Assembly: GCF_963082655.1 (NCBI RefSeq) | Contig: NC_081552.1 | Coordinates: 52,987,947-53,051,946 of the forward strand | DNA: 64,000 nt | Source of the DNA: Stomoxys calcitrans | Lineage: Eukaryota > Arthropoda > Insecta > Diptera > Muscidae | Direction: 5' to 3' | Part shown: one piece after another, positions 1 to 8,881 of the stretch | How positions within the stretch are numbered: position 1 is the stretch's first letter | Layout: each line of letters starts with the position of its first letter | Position numbers and translations under genes: made by a program | The notes under the pieces: model-generated | Database searches by the model: none | Seen by the model: the letters and a program-made list of their open reading frames with translations, nothing else | Told to the model about the DNA's origin: nothing

Positions 1-58
1 ATGTCCATAGTGGCATGGGGCGGATTGATATCTGCACCCTCTTTTCAATCTAACCTAG
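1..58 (+). mobile_element. 3' end of I-like non-LTR retrotransposon (fragment)
   Basis: The first 58 bases closely match 36399-36454, which is the 3' end of a better preserved I-like element in the same orientation. The shared text runs from ATAGTGGCATGGGGCGGAT to the end of an AACCTA-type tail. The rest of the element lies before the window. Confidence 0.5.
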
Positions 59-341
59 CCTCGTACGGGGCAAAAAATGTTTTTTTAAGCGAAAATACCA
101 TAAATTCTTTTAAGCCAAATATGTGTAGTTTACAGCAAATGATGCTTTGTTACAAAGAAGATTTGTTTGCTTTGTTTGGCTCTTGTGTCTCTCTCATTTG
201 GCAGAGAGTGTGAGCGTATAGAGATCAACGCTCAAACTTCTCATTTTTACATTAAGTAATGGTAAATCAGCCAGGAGTCAAAATTGGAAGCTACGCAGGT
301 GTGGTCGGATATAAAATTAATTTTGCAAAGTTCACTTTAGA
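59..341. other. No gene seen
   Basis: Unique-looking, moderately AT-rich sequence between two repeats. The open frames here are short and have no recognisable product. Confidence 0.4.
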
Positions 342-1095
342 TAGAACAAGTAAAAGCGTGCCCAATAGTTTGGCCGAACCGAATCTTATGTACCCTCCAC
401 CTTGGATCCCATTTCTCAAGTTCTTTGCTGGGTATCTCTTTATAAGCAAACAAAAGATAATGAATAAGAATTGCTATGCTTATTATGAACCAATTCAACT
501 TATGAACCAATTCGGGCCATACTTGGCTTGGAGGTGGGAGACCATAGTAGATACCAAATTGGATAAGAATTGTGCACCCTGTAGGGGCTCAAGAAGTAAA
601 ATCAGGAGATTGGTTTATATGCCAGCTATATCATGTTATGTATTATGTTAGTGGTCATAGATATAGTGACTGTGCAAAATTTCAGCAAAATCGGAAAAGA
701 ATTACGACCTCAAGAGGCTCAAGAAGCAAAATCGGAAGATCGGTTTATATGTCAGCCATGTCTGGTTTTACACCGATTCAAGCCATACTTGGCACCTATG
801 TTAGAGGTCATAGAAGAAGTTATGGTGCAAAATTGCAGCTTAATCGGATAATATTTGCGTCCTCTAGAGGCTCAAGAAGTCAAATCGGGATATTGGTTTG
901 CAATCCCAGCCGACCTACACCAATAGGAAGTATTTGTGCAAACTTTCAAGCACCTTGCTTTACTCTTTCGAAAGTTAGCGTACTTTCCACAGACGGACGA
1001 ACATGGCTAGACCACTTAATGTTTCATGATGATCAAGAATATGGGGTCTAGGACGAATATTTCGAGATTTTACAAACGGGTATTAAAATGGTCTT
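342..1095 (+). repeat. Family A interspersed repeat, complete or nearly so
   Basis: It opens with ACAAGTAAAAGCGTGC, a degenerate GC-rich palindrome and TACCCTCCACC. It then carries the family's recurring blocks (CAAGAAGTMAAATCGG, GGTTTATATG.CAGC) and the ACAGACGGACGAACATGGCTAG block near 1000, and ends near TTACAAACGG. The final GGTGGAGGGTATAAAAA is lost. Open frames inside it are chance reading of repeat DNA. Confidence 0.75.
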
Positions 1096-1114
1096 AAAAT
1101 ACTACAAAAAAAAA

Positions 1115-2456
1115 CAAATAAAAAGGCGTTAAGTTCGGCCGGGCCGAACTTTGGATACCCACCACCTCGGGTATATATGTGAACAACCTTTCGTCAAAAT
1201 CCAGTGAAAAATGCATACCTTATTCCCCATAGCAGCTATATAGACATATCAAACGATTTAGATCAAATGCTTATAAGTACAAGTCATTGTCCAACCGAGA
1301 GATCGGTCTATATGGCAGCTATATCCAAATCTGGTTCGATCCAACACACCTCACTGTCCCAAATTTCGGCGACATCGGACAATAAATGCGCTTTTTATGG
1401 GCCCAAAACCTTAAATCGAGAGATCGGTCTATATGGCAGCTATATCCAAATCTGAACCGATCAGTTCCAAATTGAAGAAAGATGTCGAAGGGCCTAAGGC
1501 AACTCACTGACCCAAATTTCAGCAAAATCAAATTTTACCCTAAATCTGAGGATCGGTCTATATGGCAGCTATATCCAAATCTGGACCGATCTGGGCCAAA
1601 ATGACGAAAGATGTCAAAGGGCTCAACACAACTCACTGTCCTAAATTTCAGCAAAATCGAATAATAAATATGGCTTTTATGGGCCTAAGACCTTAAATCA
1701 GAGGATCGGTCTATATGGCAGTTATATCCAAATTTGGACCGATCTGAGCCAAATTGACGGAGGATGTCGAAGGGCCCAACGTAACTCACTGTCCCGAATT
1801 TCATCAAAATCGGATAATAAATGTGGCTTTTATGGGCCTAAGACCCTAAATCGGAGGACCGGTCTATATGGCAGCCATATCGAAATTTGGACCGATCTAA
1901 GCCAAATTGACGAAGGATGTCGAAGAGTCTAGCACAACTCAATGTCCAAAATTTCAGCAAAATCATATAATAAATGTGGCTTTTATGGGCCTTAGACCCT
2001 AAATCGGAGGATCGGTCTATATGGCAGCTATATCCAAATTTGGACCGATCTGGGCCAAATTGACGAAGGATGTCGAAGGGCCTAACGCAACTCACTGTCC
2101 CAAATTTCAGCAAAATCGGATAATAAATGAGGCTATTATGGGCCTAAGACCCTAAATCGGCGGATCGGTCTATATGGGGGCTATATCAAGATATAGTCCG
2201 ATATAGCCCATCTTCGAACTTAACCTGCTTATGAACAAAAAAGTCTGTGCAAAGTTTCAGCTCAATATCTCTATTTTTAAAGACTGTAGCGTGATTTCAA
2301 CAGACAGACGGACAGACGGACGGACATGTCTAGATCGTTTTAGATTTTTACGCTGATCAAGAATATATAGAATATAAATATATACTTTATAGGGTCGGAA
2401 ATGGATATTTCGATGTGTTGCAAACGGAATGACAAAATGGTGGGTATAAAAAGTGG
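1115..2456 (+). repeat. Family B interspersed repeat with expanded internal array
   Basis: It starts with AAATAAAAAGGCGTTAAG, the palindrome TTCGGCCGGGCCGAA and GGATACCCACCACC. It ends GGTGGGTATAAAAA near 2452. The centre is an array of about 153-bp units, annotated separately. Family B shares ends and internal logic with family A but has its own versions of the terminal inverted motif. Confidence 0.8.
1351..2160 (+). repeat. Tandem array, about 153-bp unit
   Basis: The marker TCACTGTCCCAAATTTC or close variants recurs at 1351, 1504, 1633, 1786, 1939 and 2092. The spacings are 153, 129, 153, 153 and 153 bp. Each unit also carries GATCGGTCTATATGGCAGC, a CCAAATTTGGACCGATC block and GATGTCGAAGGGCC. 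The array is internal to the family B element. Confidence 0.85.
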
Positions 2457-2816
2457 TAAAGTGGTAGAGGCCGAGACGCCTTGGTAGTTATCCATCATTA
2501 TTTTACAAAAAATATATCAGCAATTCATATTAAAGTGCAAGGCGACAACTGTGATAAATACAATAAAAAGCTTTTTTTGTAAAGCGAAAAAGAAAAGAGT
2601 TGCCACTCTTTAAATTAACTTAACCGAAGTTCAGTTGAGGGACTAGAACAGTAACTCAATTAACTTCAATTAACTCATTGACTTCATAGTTCAATAGATT
2701 TTCTTAGGACTTGAACTATAGTTTTAACTTAAAGCTGTTGAACGAGGTTGGACACATGTCAAGCAAAAAAACTTCATTATTTTCCTATCCTTGCTCTATC
2801 CTTGCTCTATTTTTAG
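2457..2816. other. Non-coding stretch upstream of the unrecognised gene
   Basis: AT-rich DNA with several AACTCAATTAACTT-like direct repeats near 2650-2690. No coding frame is supported. It may be intron or 5' flank of the gene whose exon begins at 2961. Confidence 0.4.
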
Positions 2817-2868
2817 CGAATCATCGCGGCAAATCAGATCGACCTTAAAACCCTGCATTTTTATACCG
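2817..2868 (+). CDS. Possible small upstream exon of the unrecognised gene
   Basis: A 52-bp open segment lies between an acceptor (CTATTTTTAG) and a good donor (ACCG then GTAAGTAAG). Read with one leading base it stays open and enters the frame of the exon at 2961 at phase 0. The intervening intron would be 92 bp, a normal short fly intron. There is no ATG in it. The call rests on splice signals and phase only, so it may be chance. Confidence 0.25.
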
Positions 2869-2960
2869 GTAAGTAAGAAGAAAATACGAGTATACATGTG
2901 TATGTGAGCCAAACAAATTAAAACTCTTCTTTTCTCTCTCTCTCTCTCTCTTTCTTTCAG

Positions 2961-4144
2961 AAAATACCCGCCAAACCATCCAAATTCCCATGGATCTCAG
3001 TGAGAAAACCCCCCAAACAACAGCAAAACCCAGTCAATTCAATTGAACTCATAACTCAATCGGTAAAAGACTCAGTAAGCTTTAGCGGTCTCATCGATTT
3101 GCAGAGAACTTTGCATAGAGTCAAGAGAAAATTAAAATGCCCTAGTCAGACGACGTTCATTAGAGCCAAATATAAAATAAATTCTAGAAAAATTGAAGAA
3201 TATCGCAAACGATTACAAAAGGACTACCGTAGAAATGGCATAAAGACCAAAATGAAAACCATAAACAAAGATAAAGGGGAATGTGAGCAGAAGGATTCCA
3301 TAGAGGATGATAAAATAGAGGAGGCTTTAAGAAATATGGGTTTGGAAATTACCTCTTGCGAAGTATTGGAATTTGCAGAACGCAGAGTAGACTCTCAAGA
3401 TAACATTTTGGAATCTTTAAAAGCTGAAAATAGGATAGCGAGTGAAGAGAAGACCACAGGCCACAATGTGAATTCAAAAGTAATAGAAATAATTGACTTG
3501 GCTGATGCGGATGCTGAAGAACATAGAGACAAAGACTTGTTAGAGCATATAGAAACCACGGAACCAATTATTAGTTTGGAAGATGACCCAGACGAAGAAG
3601 AAACGGAAGATGAAAGTTTGAATATATCCATAGACGAGCCTATAGGCTATTTTACCCAGAATACAAATGAGGCTTCAGAAACAACTACTACAGAGACTAT
3701 TCTTTTAGATGATGAGGATGACGAAGACTATGTAGTAGCAAGTACAAATACTAAAAACAAAGAATGTCAAACCAAGCATAGATTAGAAAAACCTCTTACT
3801 GAATTCAAAGTGACTCCTCAACTCACCCAAGATGCAATAAAAAATTCTAGTTGTAGTCCAAGTCATCATCACCAGACTAAAGAAAACTCCTCTATAACCT
3901 ATATTGACTTATGCAAAGATTCTAGCTTGGAGGACCCTCAGAGGACTAGCTCAACTTCCTCACCAGTCCATGATTTCCATGAATCTCTACATGCTGTAAG
4001 GGAATTACAGCATATGCTCCAACCCTACAATAGTGACCAAGATATTTGCTCAAACCTTCATGGCATACAAGATTCCATAAATGACTTTGCAAATTTTCTA
4101 CAAAAGACCCACCAGAACATAGAGCTGCTCGAGCGGGAACAAAG
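2961..4144 (+). CDS. Unrecognised disordered nuclear-type protein, exon A
   Basis: This exon encodes 394 residues plus two bases. A long polypyrimidine run ending TTTCTTTCAG precedes it, and AACAAAG followed by GTAAGA ends it. The two spare bases plus the first base of the exon at 8882 make an Arg codon, so the two exons join cleanly. No in-frame ATG lies near its start (the ATG at 2990 is in another frame and soon stops), so at least one upstream exon must exist. The product has a Lys/Arg-rich, probably helical part (about 3100-3260), then an acidic part with four hydrophobic-then-acidic motifs like SUMO-interaction motifs: VIEIIDLADAD near 3480, IISLEDDPDEE near 3567, TILLDDEDDED near 3696 and ITYIDLCKDS near 3894. 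A predicted helical, Leu/Gln-rich tail follows. A nuclear, SUMO-related role is inference from the motifs alone. I know no family for it. Confidence 0.8.
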
Positions 4145-4160
4145 GTAAGATAGAATTGTA

Positions 4161-4738
4161 GTTTTTATATCCGCCACCATAGGATGGGGGTATGTTAATT
4201 TGTATACCCTCCACTACTCGAAATATTCGTCTAAAACCCCATAAAGTATATAAATTCTGGATCGTCTCGATGTTCTGAGTCGATCTAACCATGTCCGTCT
4301 GTCGAAATCACGATAGTGATCGAACGCGTAAAGCTAGCCGCTTGAAATTTTGCACAGATACTTAATATTGATGTAGGTCGTTGGGGATTGCAAATGGGTC
4401 GGTCAGATTTAGATATAGCTCCCATGTAAACCGATTTGACTTCTTGAGTCCTTACAAGCCGCAATTTTTGTCGGATTAGGCAGAAATTTTGCATGCGATG
4501 TTCTGCTACGACTTCCAACAACAGTGCCAAATGCGGCCGAAATCAGTCCATAACCTGATATAGGTCCCGGTTCGGTTCCTAGAAGTTTTAATTTTTGCTG
4601 GTTCAACAGATGTTTGGTTTGTGGAATAAAATTATGCCCTACAACTAAATTTATTTTGTATAAATTTTTAGCAGATTCCATGATGGTGGGTTCCCAAGAT
4701 TCGGCCCGGCCGAACTTAGCACGCTTTTACTTGTTTTT
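4161..4738 (-). repeat. Family A repeat in the intron
   Basis: On the minus strand it begins at 4738 with AAGTAAAAGCGTGC and TTCGGCCGGGCCGAA. On the plus strand its other end reads TTTTTATATCCGCCACCATAGGATGG, given here in two parts: TTTTTATATCCGCC then ACCATAGGATGG. It sits in the intron of the unrecognised gene, antisense to it. Confidence 0.75.
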
Positions 4739-5024
4739 GCTTTAAAACATAAACTGCACAAAATTCTAAGAAAATAAAATCATAATCCGCGTATCTCATG
4801 TTGAAAATGTACAAACCCGCCTTTGCCAAAAAAAAAAAAATAGATCCTAGAAATAATAGCTTTTTCCAAGACAAAAGTCTGGGAGTAGGATTTGATTTTA
4901 GATCCATGGTTTCTTCGGAGAATTTTCTTTGAATTCTATGTAGATTACGTTTTTGCTATACGATGTTTAATTTGTTTATTCATCCATACAAATCAACCCT
5001 CCTTAATATATATATTATGGATCT
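4739..5024. other. Intron sequence, no gene seen
   Basis: AT-rich sequence with a poly-A run near 4830. Nothing coding is supported. Confidence 0.4.
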
Positions 5025-5240
5025 TTGTTTGTCCGTCCATCTGTCCTTCCGCCCGTTTGTCCTTTCGTCCGTTTGTCCTTTCGTCCATCTGCCCTTCCAT
5101 CCATTTGTCCCTCCGTCCGTCTGTCAGTTGTTATCACGCTAGAGCCTTCGAAAATGTAGATATTCAGCTGACATTTTGCACAGATTCGTAATTTGTCCAT
5201 GCACAGGTTAAGTTTTTGAACGAATCGGACTATATTTAGA
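5025..5240 (-). repeat. GTCC/GTCTGTCC minisatellite with repeat remnant
   Basis: From 5025 to 5130 the text is a run of CGTCCGTTTGTCC-like units, an expansion of the ACAGACGGACGGACA block found once in each family A or B copy. It is followed by the usual downstream block (CTGACATTTTGCACAGATTC). The Ser/Pro/Cys-rich open frame across it is a by-product. Confidence 0.65.
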
Positions 5241-5299
5241 CTGACCTGCCGATTTTGGGTCTTGAGACCATAACTGCCTCATATCCTACCCCCATTTCT

Positions 5300-5690
5300 T
5301 GCCATATGGAGCATAGAGCTGCACTCGGCCCCCGATATCTTGTTATTGTAGCCACATTTTCATGTAGAGGTGGCGATTCTCGTCAAGCTTCTGTAGGTGA
5401 GCAAGCTCGTTCCGGTCCAAAGAAACGATCGCCGCGGGAACGGGGTGGCCATTGGTTATTTAAAGGCGCCAATAACTTACATTGTTATATCAACCATCAT
5501 AGGCACTCAGGATTTGTGCAAGAGCCGGTGCCTATCGGCCTCTTACTGAGACTCCCCGGTCAATAGTGCTGATTGTTCCAGCAGTGGCGGTGCAGCTATT
5601 CTGTATAAAGCATTCTACTATTCTGTGGACGCGCCCGGTAGCTCGCAGCTAAGCTTCTCGTGACAGCAATGAACCACACGGATCGAAACC
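5300..5690 (+). repeat. Family D interspersed repeat
   Basis: It shares long stretches with 30775-31000, 31450-31860 and, inverted, 41000-42640. Markers are GCCACATTTTCATGTAGAGG, GAGCAAGCTCGTTCCGGTCC, ATTTGTGCAAGAGCCGG and GACGCGCCCGGTAGCTCG. It may be the untranslated part of a non-LTR retrotransposon. No protein is recognisable in it. Confidence 0.65.
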
Positions 5691-6280
5691 CAATTTTCAC
5701 CTCACAGCCATCCCGTACCGCCCTCTTATTTTCTCATAACAAAAACCTATGCGCTTGTGTGTGTCTGTGTGTTTGCCCATGCTTTTCTAAAATCAAACTC
5801 GTTGCCTTCGAACGAATTTCGTACACGAAAGTAGACGAGAGGAAAAATACTTTATCTGAAGCAAGATGTATTGTACATCGTACACTCACTGAAATCTGAA
5901 TCAATTTCTCATTTTGCTGAAGGTCTCTTTTGTTGCGTTCACTCATCTCGTTGTCTTGGTGTCTTGTTATCTGTTTTACTCAGTTCTCAATTGTCTCATA
6001 CGATGTTGTATTTTTAAACGAACAGTTCAGTTCTTGAAAACTCTATGGTTGTTAGTGCGTCTTGAAAGCAGAAGTGAATGGTCTTGTGCAGACCTTTGAT
6101 ACATACCATACATATATATACAGGCATTAAAGGGCATATAAAACAAAATATATATTCAAGAGCTATATCTAAATCTGATCCGATGTTGTTTTGTACACAT
6201 ATTAATACCTCCTATGCTTATGGAAAATTTTGTAAAGATCGTACCAAAGTTACGTCGACTTACGTCGACAGCCATAACAA
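5691..6280. other. Intron sequence, no gene seen
   Basis: It includes a short GTGTGTCTGTGTGT run near 5757 and a partial family A block near 6150. Open frames here are short and not coding by appearance. Confidence 0.35.
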
Positions 6281-7047
6281 ATAAAAGCGTGCTAAGTTCG
6301 GCCGGGCCGAATCTTGGGAACCTACCACCATGGATTCTGCTAAAAATTTATACAAAATAAATTAAGCTGTAGGGCATACTTTTATTCCACATACCAAACT
6401 TCTGACAAACCAGCAAAAATTAACGCTTCTACGAACCGAACAAAAATAATCGAGAGACCGGTTTACATGGGAGCTATATCAGGTTATAGACCGATGTTCG
6501 TACTTAGCACAGATGTTGGAAGTGATAACAAAATACTACATGCGAAATTTCAGCCAAATCGGACAAAAATTGCGGCTTGTAAGGGTTCAAGAAGTCAAAT
6601 CGGAAGATCGGTTTATATGGGAGTTTATGGGAGCTATATCAGGTTAAAAACCGATTTGGATCGTACTTGGTACAGTTGTTGGAAGTCATAACAGAACACT
6701 ACTCGCTCAATTTCAGCCAAATAGGTCAAAAATTGCGGCTTCCAGGGGCTCAAGAAGTCAATCGGTTTATATGGCAGCTATATCCAAATCTGAACTGGCC
6801 ATACCAGTAATCCCCAACGGCCTAAATTGATATAAATATCTGTGCAGAATTTCAAGCAGCTAGCTTTACGCGTTCGATCTCTATCGTGATCTCGACAGAC
6901 GGACGGACATGGCTAGATCGATTTAGAACGACGGGACGAACAAGAATACATATACTTTATTGGGTCTTAGACTGATATTTCGAGGTGTTACAAACGGACT
7001 GACTAGATTAGTATACCGCCATCCTATGATGGTGGATATAAAAATGT
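6281..7047 (+). repeat. Family A repeat, complete
   Basis: It begins AAATAAAAGCGTGCTAAG then TTCGGCCGGGCCGAA and CCTACCACCATGG. It ends CCTATGATGGTGGATATAAAAA, written here as CCTATGATGG then TGGATATAAAAA. Internal blocks are in the usual order. It lies in the intron of the unrecognised gene, in sense orientation. Confidence 0.8.
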
Positions 7048-7234
7048 AACCGATTCTATGAAATTTGGCCGACGTATTGGGACGTGTCGATCACTCGGTT
7101 TTAAATGACTTTTATTTTCTAAAATACTACGCAAACAAAATGAAAACACTAAGCAACTGAAAATTTACTAATTTGCCCACGGGTCATATATAACTTTATA
7201 TTTCGCTAAAATTTGAAACAGTGTATTGTTTTAA

Positions 7235-7745
7235 GCATTCCGACATACGACTCAAATATGGTTCAGATCGGACTATATTTATTAGATATAGCTGCCATAT
7301 AGACTGATCTGCCGATTTAGGGTCTAAAACCCATAAAAGCTGCATTTGTTTCCCGAATTCGATAGAATCTTTAAGCCTCCCGATTTATTACCCAATTTCG
7401 ATGAAATTTGAAACTGAAAGTTATTAAGAACTATATTTAGATATAGTTGCCATATGGACCGATCTGCCGGTTAAGGTCTGAAGCCCATAGAAGCTGTATT
7501 TATTATACGATTTTTCTGAAATTGAAAAAGTGAGTTGTGTTAAGCCTCCCAACATCTGACCTAAATATGGTTAAGATCGGACGATATTCAGATCAAGCTA
7601 CCATATGGACCGATGTGCCAGTTAAGGGTCTGAAGCCCATAAAAGCTTACTTTATTACCCAATTTTGTTGAAATTGGAAATAGCGAGTTGTTTGAAGCCC
7701 CCCGACATCCGACCCAAAAATTATCCAGATCAGACTATATAAATA
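7235..7745 (-). repeat. Family B-like repeat, partial
   Basis: Three successive units carry GGTCTGAAGCCCATA, GATATAGCTGCCATATRGAC and GACATCCGACC blocks in minus-strand orientation. Neither terminus is preserved. Confidence 0.6.
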
Positions 7746-7799
7746 TACCTGCGCTTTAGAACAATCCTCCAAAACTGATACTTGTATAAGAGTTCTCGG

Positions 7800-8439
7800 A
7801 ATGGACAACCCTTGTGTTGCAATCTGCCAACTGACAGCTCCATCGTAAAACTTGACATTTTTGAGGTTGTACGTACTCAGAACGCTTAGACATATGAGCG
7901 CTATTTGTGTTGTTTACAGTAACTTGAAATATTCATCTCGCCCAAAAAATGGAATTAAATCGTGAACATTTTCGTGAGATTACTTTTTACAACTTTCGAC
8001 GTGATTTAACTCAACAACAGTGCACCGATAAAGCTCCATCAAGGACCAGTGTTTATTGATGGTATGGTGATGTCAACCGAGGTCGTAGTTCACTCCAAGA
8101 TGAATTTCGTGAAGTTCGTCCAAAACCAGTTGTTGTTGTTGATGAATCGTGAATTTCACGATTTCACATTCACATTCAAAACATCGATGACCGAATTACT
8201 TCTTTTTATTCCCGTACGTAAAAAATAAAATGAGAAGTCAACGTTTTTAAAACCTGAAGAAGCGGTTGATGAAAACATGCATTCTGAACGCATGCATGTT
8301 TTGGAGATACATCAATCAGAGTGGCAAAAGTGCTTCGACAATTGGTTCAAACGCATGCAAAAGTGCATAGATCTTAAAGGAGAATATTTTGAAAAACAAT
8401 AGAGCGATTTTCGATGATTATATTAAAAGGCAACCCTCG
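7800..8439 (+). mobile_element. Internally deleted mariner element
   Basis: A mariner 5' leader and start codon (ATG at 7949) are followed by an N-terminal helix-turn-helix reading MELNREHF, TFYNFRRDLTQQQC and APSRTSVY, then a stop and NRGRSSLQDEFREVRP. The next recognisable coding is the transposase C-terminus near 8310-8400 (EWQKCFDNWFKRMQKC, LKGEYFEKQ), so the DDD catalytic middle is missing. The right end is GGCAACCCTCG followed by TA (8440-8441), a mariner-type inverted end. The matching left end is lost. Confidence 0.75.
7949..8400 (+). pseudogene. Mariner transposase pseudogene
   Basis: The N-terminal DNA-binding part and the last 30 or so residues are present. An in-frame TGA follows TSVY (about 8057), a small indel shifts the frame, and the catalytic core is deleted. 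It cannot make active transposase. Confidence 0.7.
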
Positions 8440-8454
8440 TATAATAAAAAAGGA

Positions 8455-8720
8455 TGATTAATATATCCATGGTGGAGGGTATCCAAAGTTCAATTCGATA
8501 AAATTTGGAACAGTGAATTGTATTAGAGCCCTTGACCTTCGTGTCGGGTACACTAGAGACCAGATTATGAATACGGATATATGTAGTTGCGACATGAACA
8601 CGATCTTCCGATGCAATTTTGAATTGTGAGTGAGTAGCCCCCTCGACATCCTTACTTGATTTGATAGAGAACGCATTATATTTGACTGTATATTAGCTGT
8701 ATATAGAACGATACCCCGAA
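8455..8720 (-). repeat. Family A/B repeat terminus fragment
   Basis: CCATGGTGGAGGGTATCCAA followed by AAGTTCAATTCG resembles the palindrome-bearing end of the family. Degraded internal blocks follow. Confidence 0.45.
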
Positions 8721-8881
8721 AAACTTCTTGGCTTCACAAATGTTCATGAAATTTATATATGTAAGTTACATACATACATATTTATATCCATGGCGCACAT
8801 ATACCCATAGTTCGGCCCTGCCGCATGTGTTTATCATTATTCCAACAAATTTTAAACCTTATCTTTTGTTTTTTTTTTTAG

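Noticed and set aside
259..1051. Overlapping open frames of 130 and 159 residues
   Set aside because: They lie inside a family A repeat. The same peptides ([15 protein letters not shown]) appear in every copy, so they reflect repeat DNA.
1351..2160. CRISPR-like array
   Set aside because: Whole 153-bp units repeat with no short repeat/unique spacer pattern, and the organism is a fly.
3000..3002. GTG as a start codon of the 382-residue frame
   Set aside because: The frame is open upstream to a splice acceptor at 2960, and GTG is not a normal nuclear start. The exon starts at 2961.
4892..5191. 99-residue Cys/Pro/Ser-rich frame
   Set aside because: It is translated from the GTCCGTC minisatellite.
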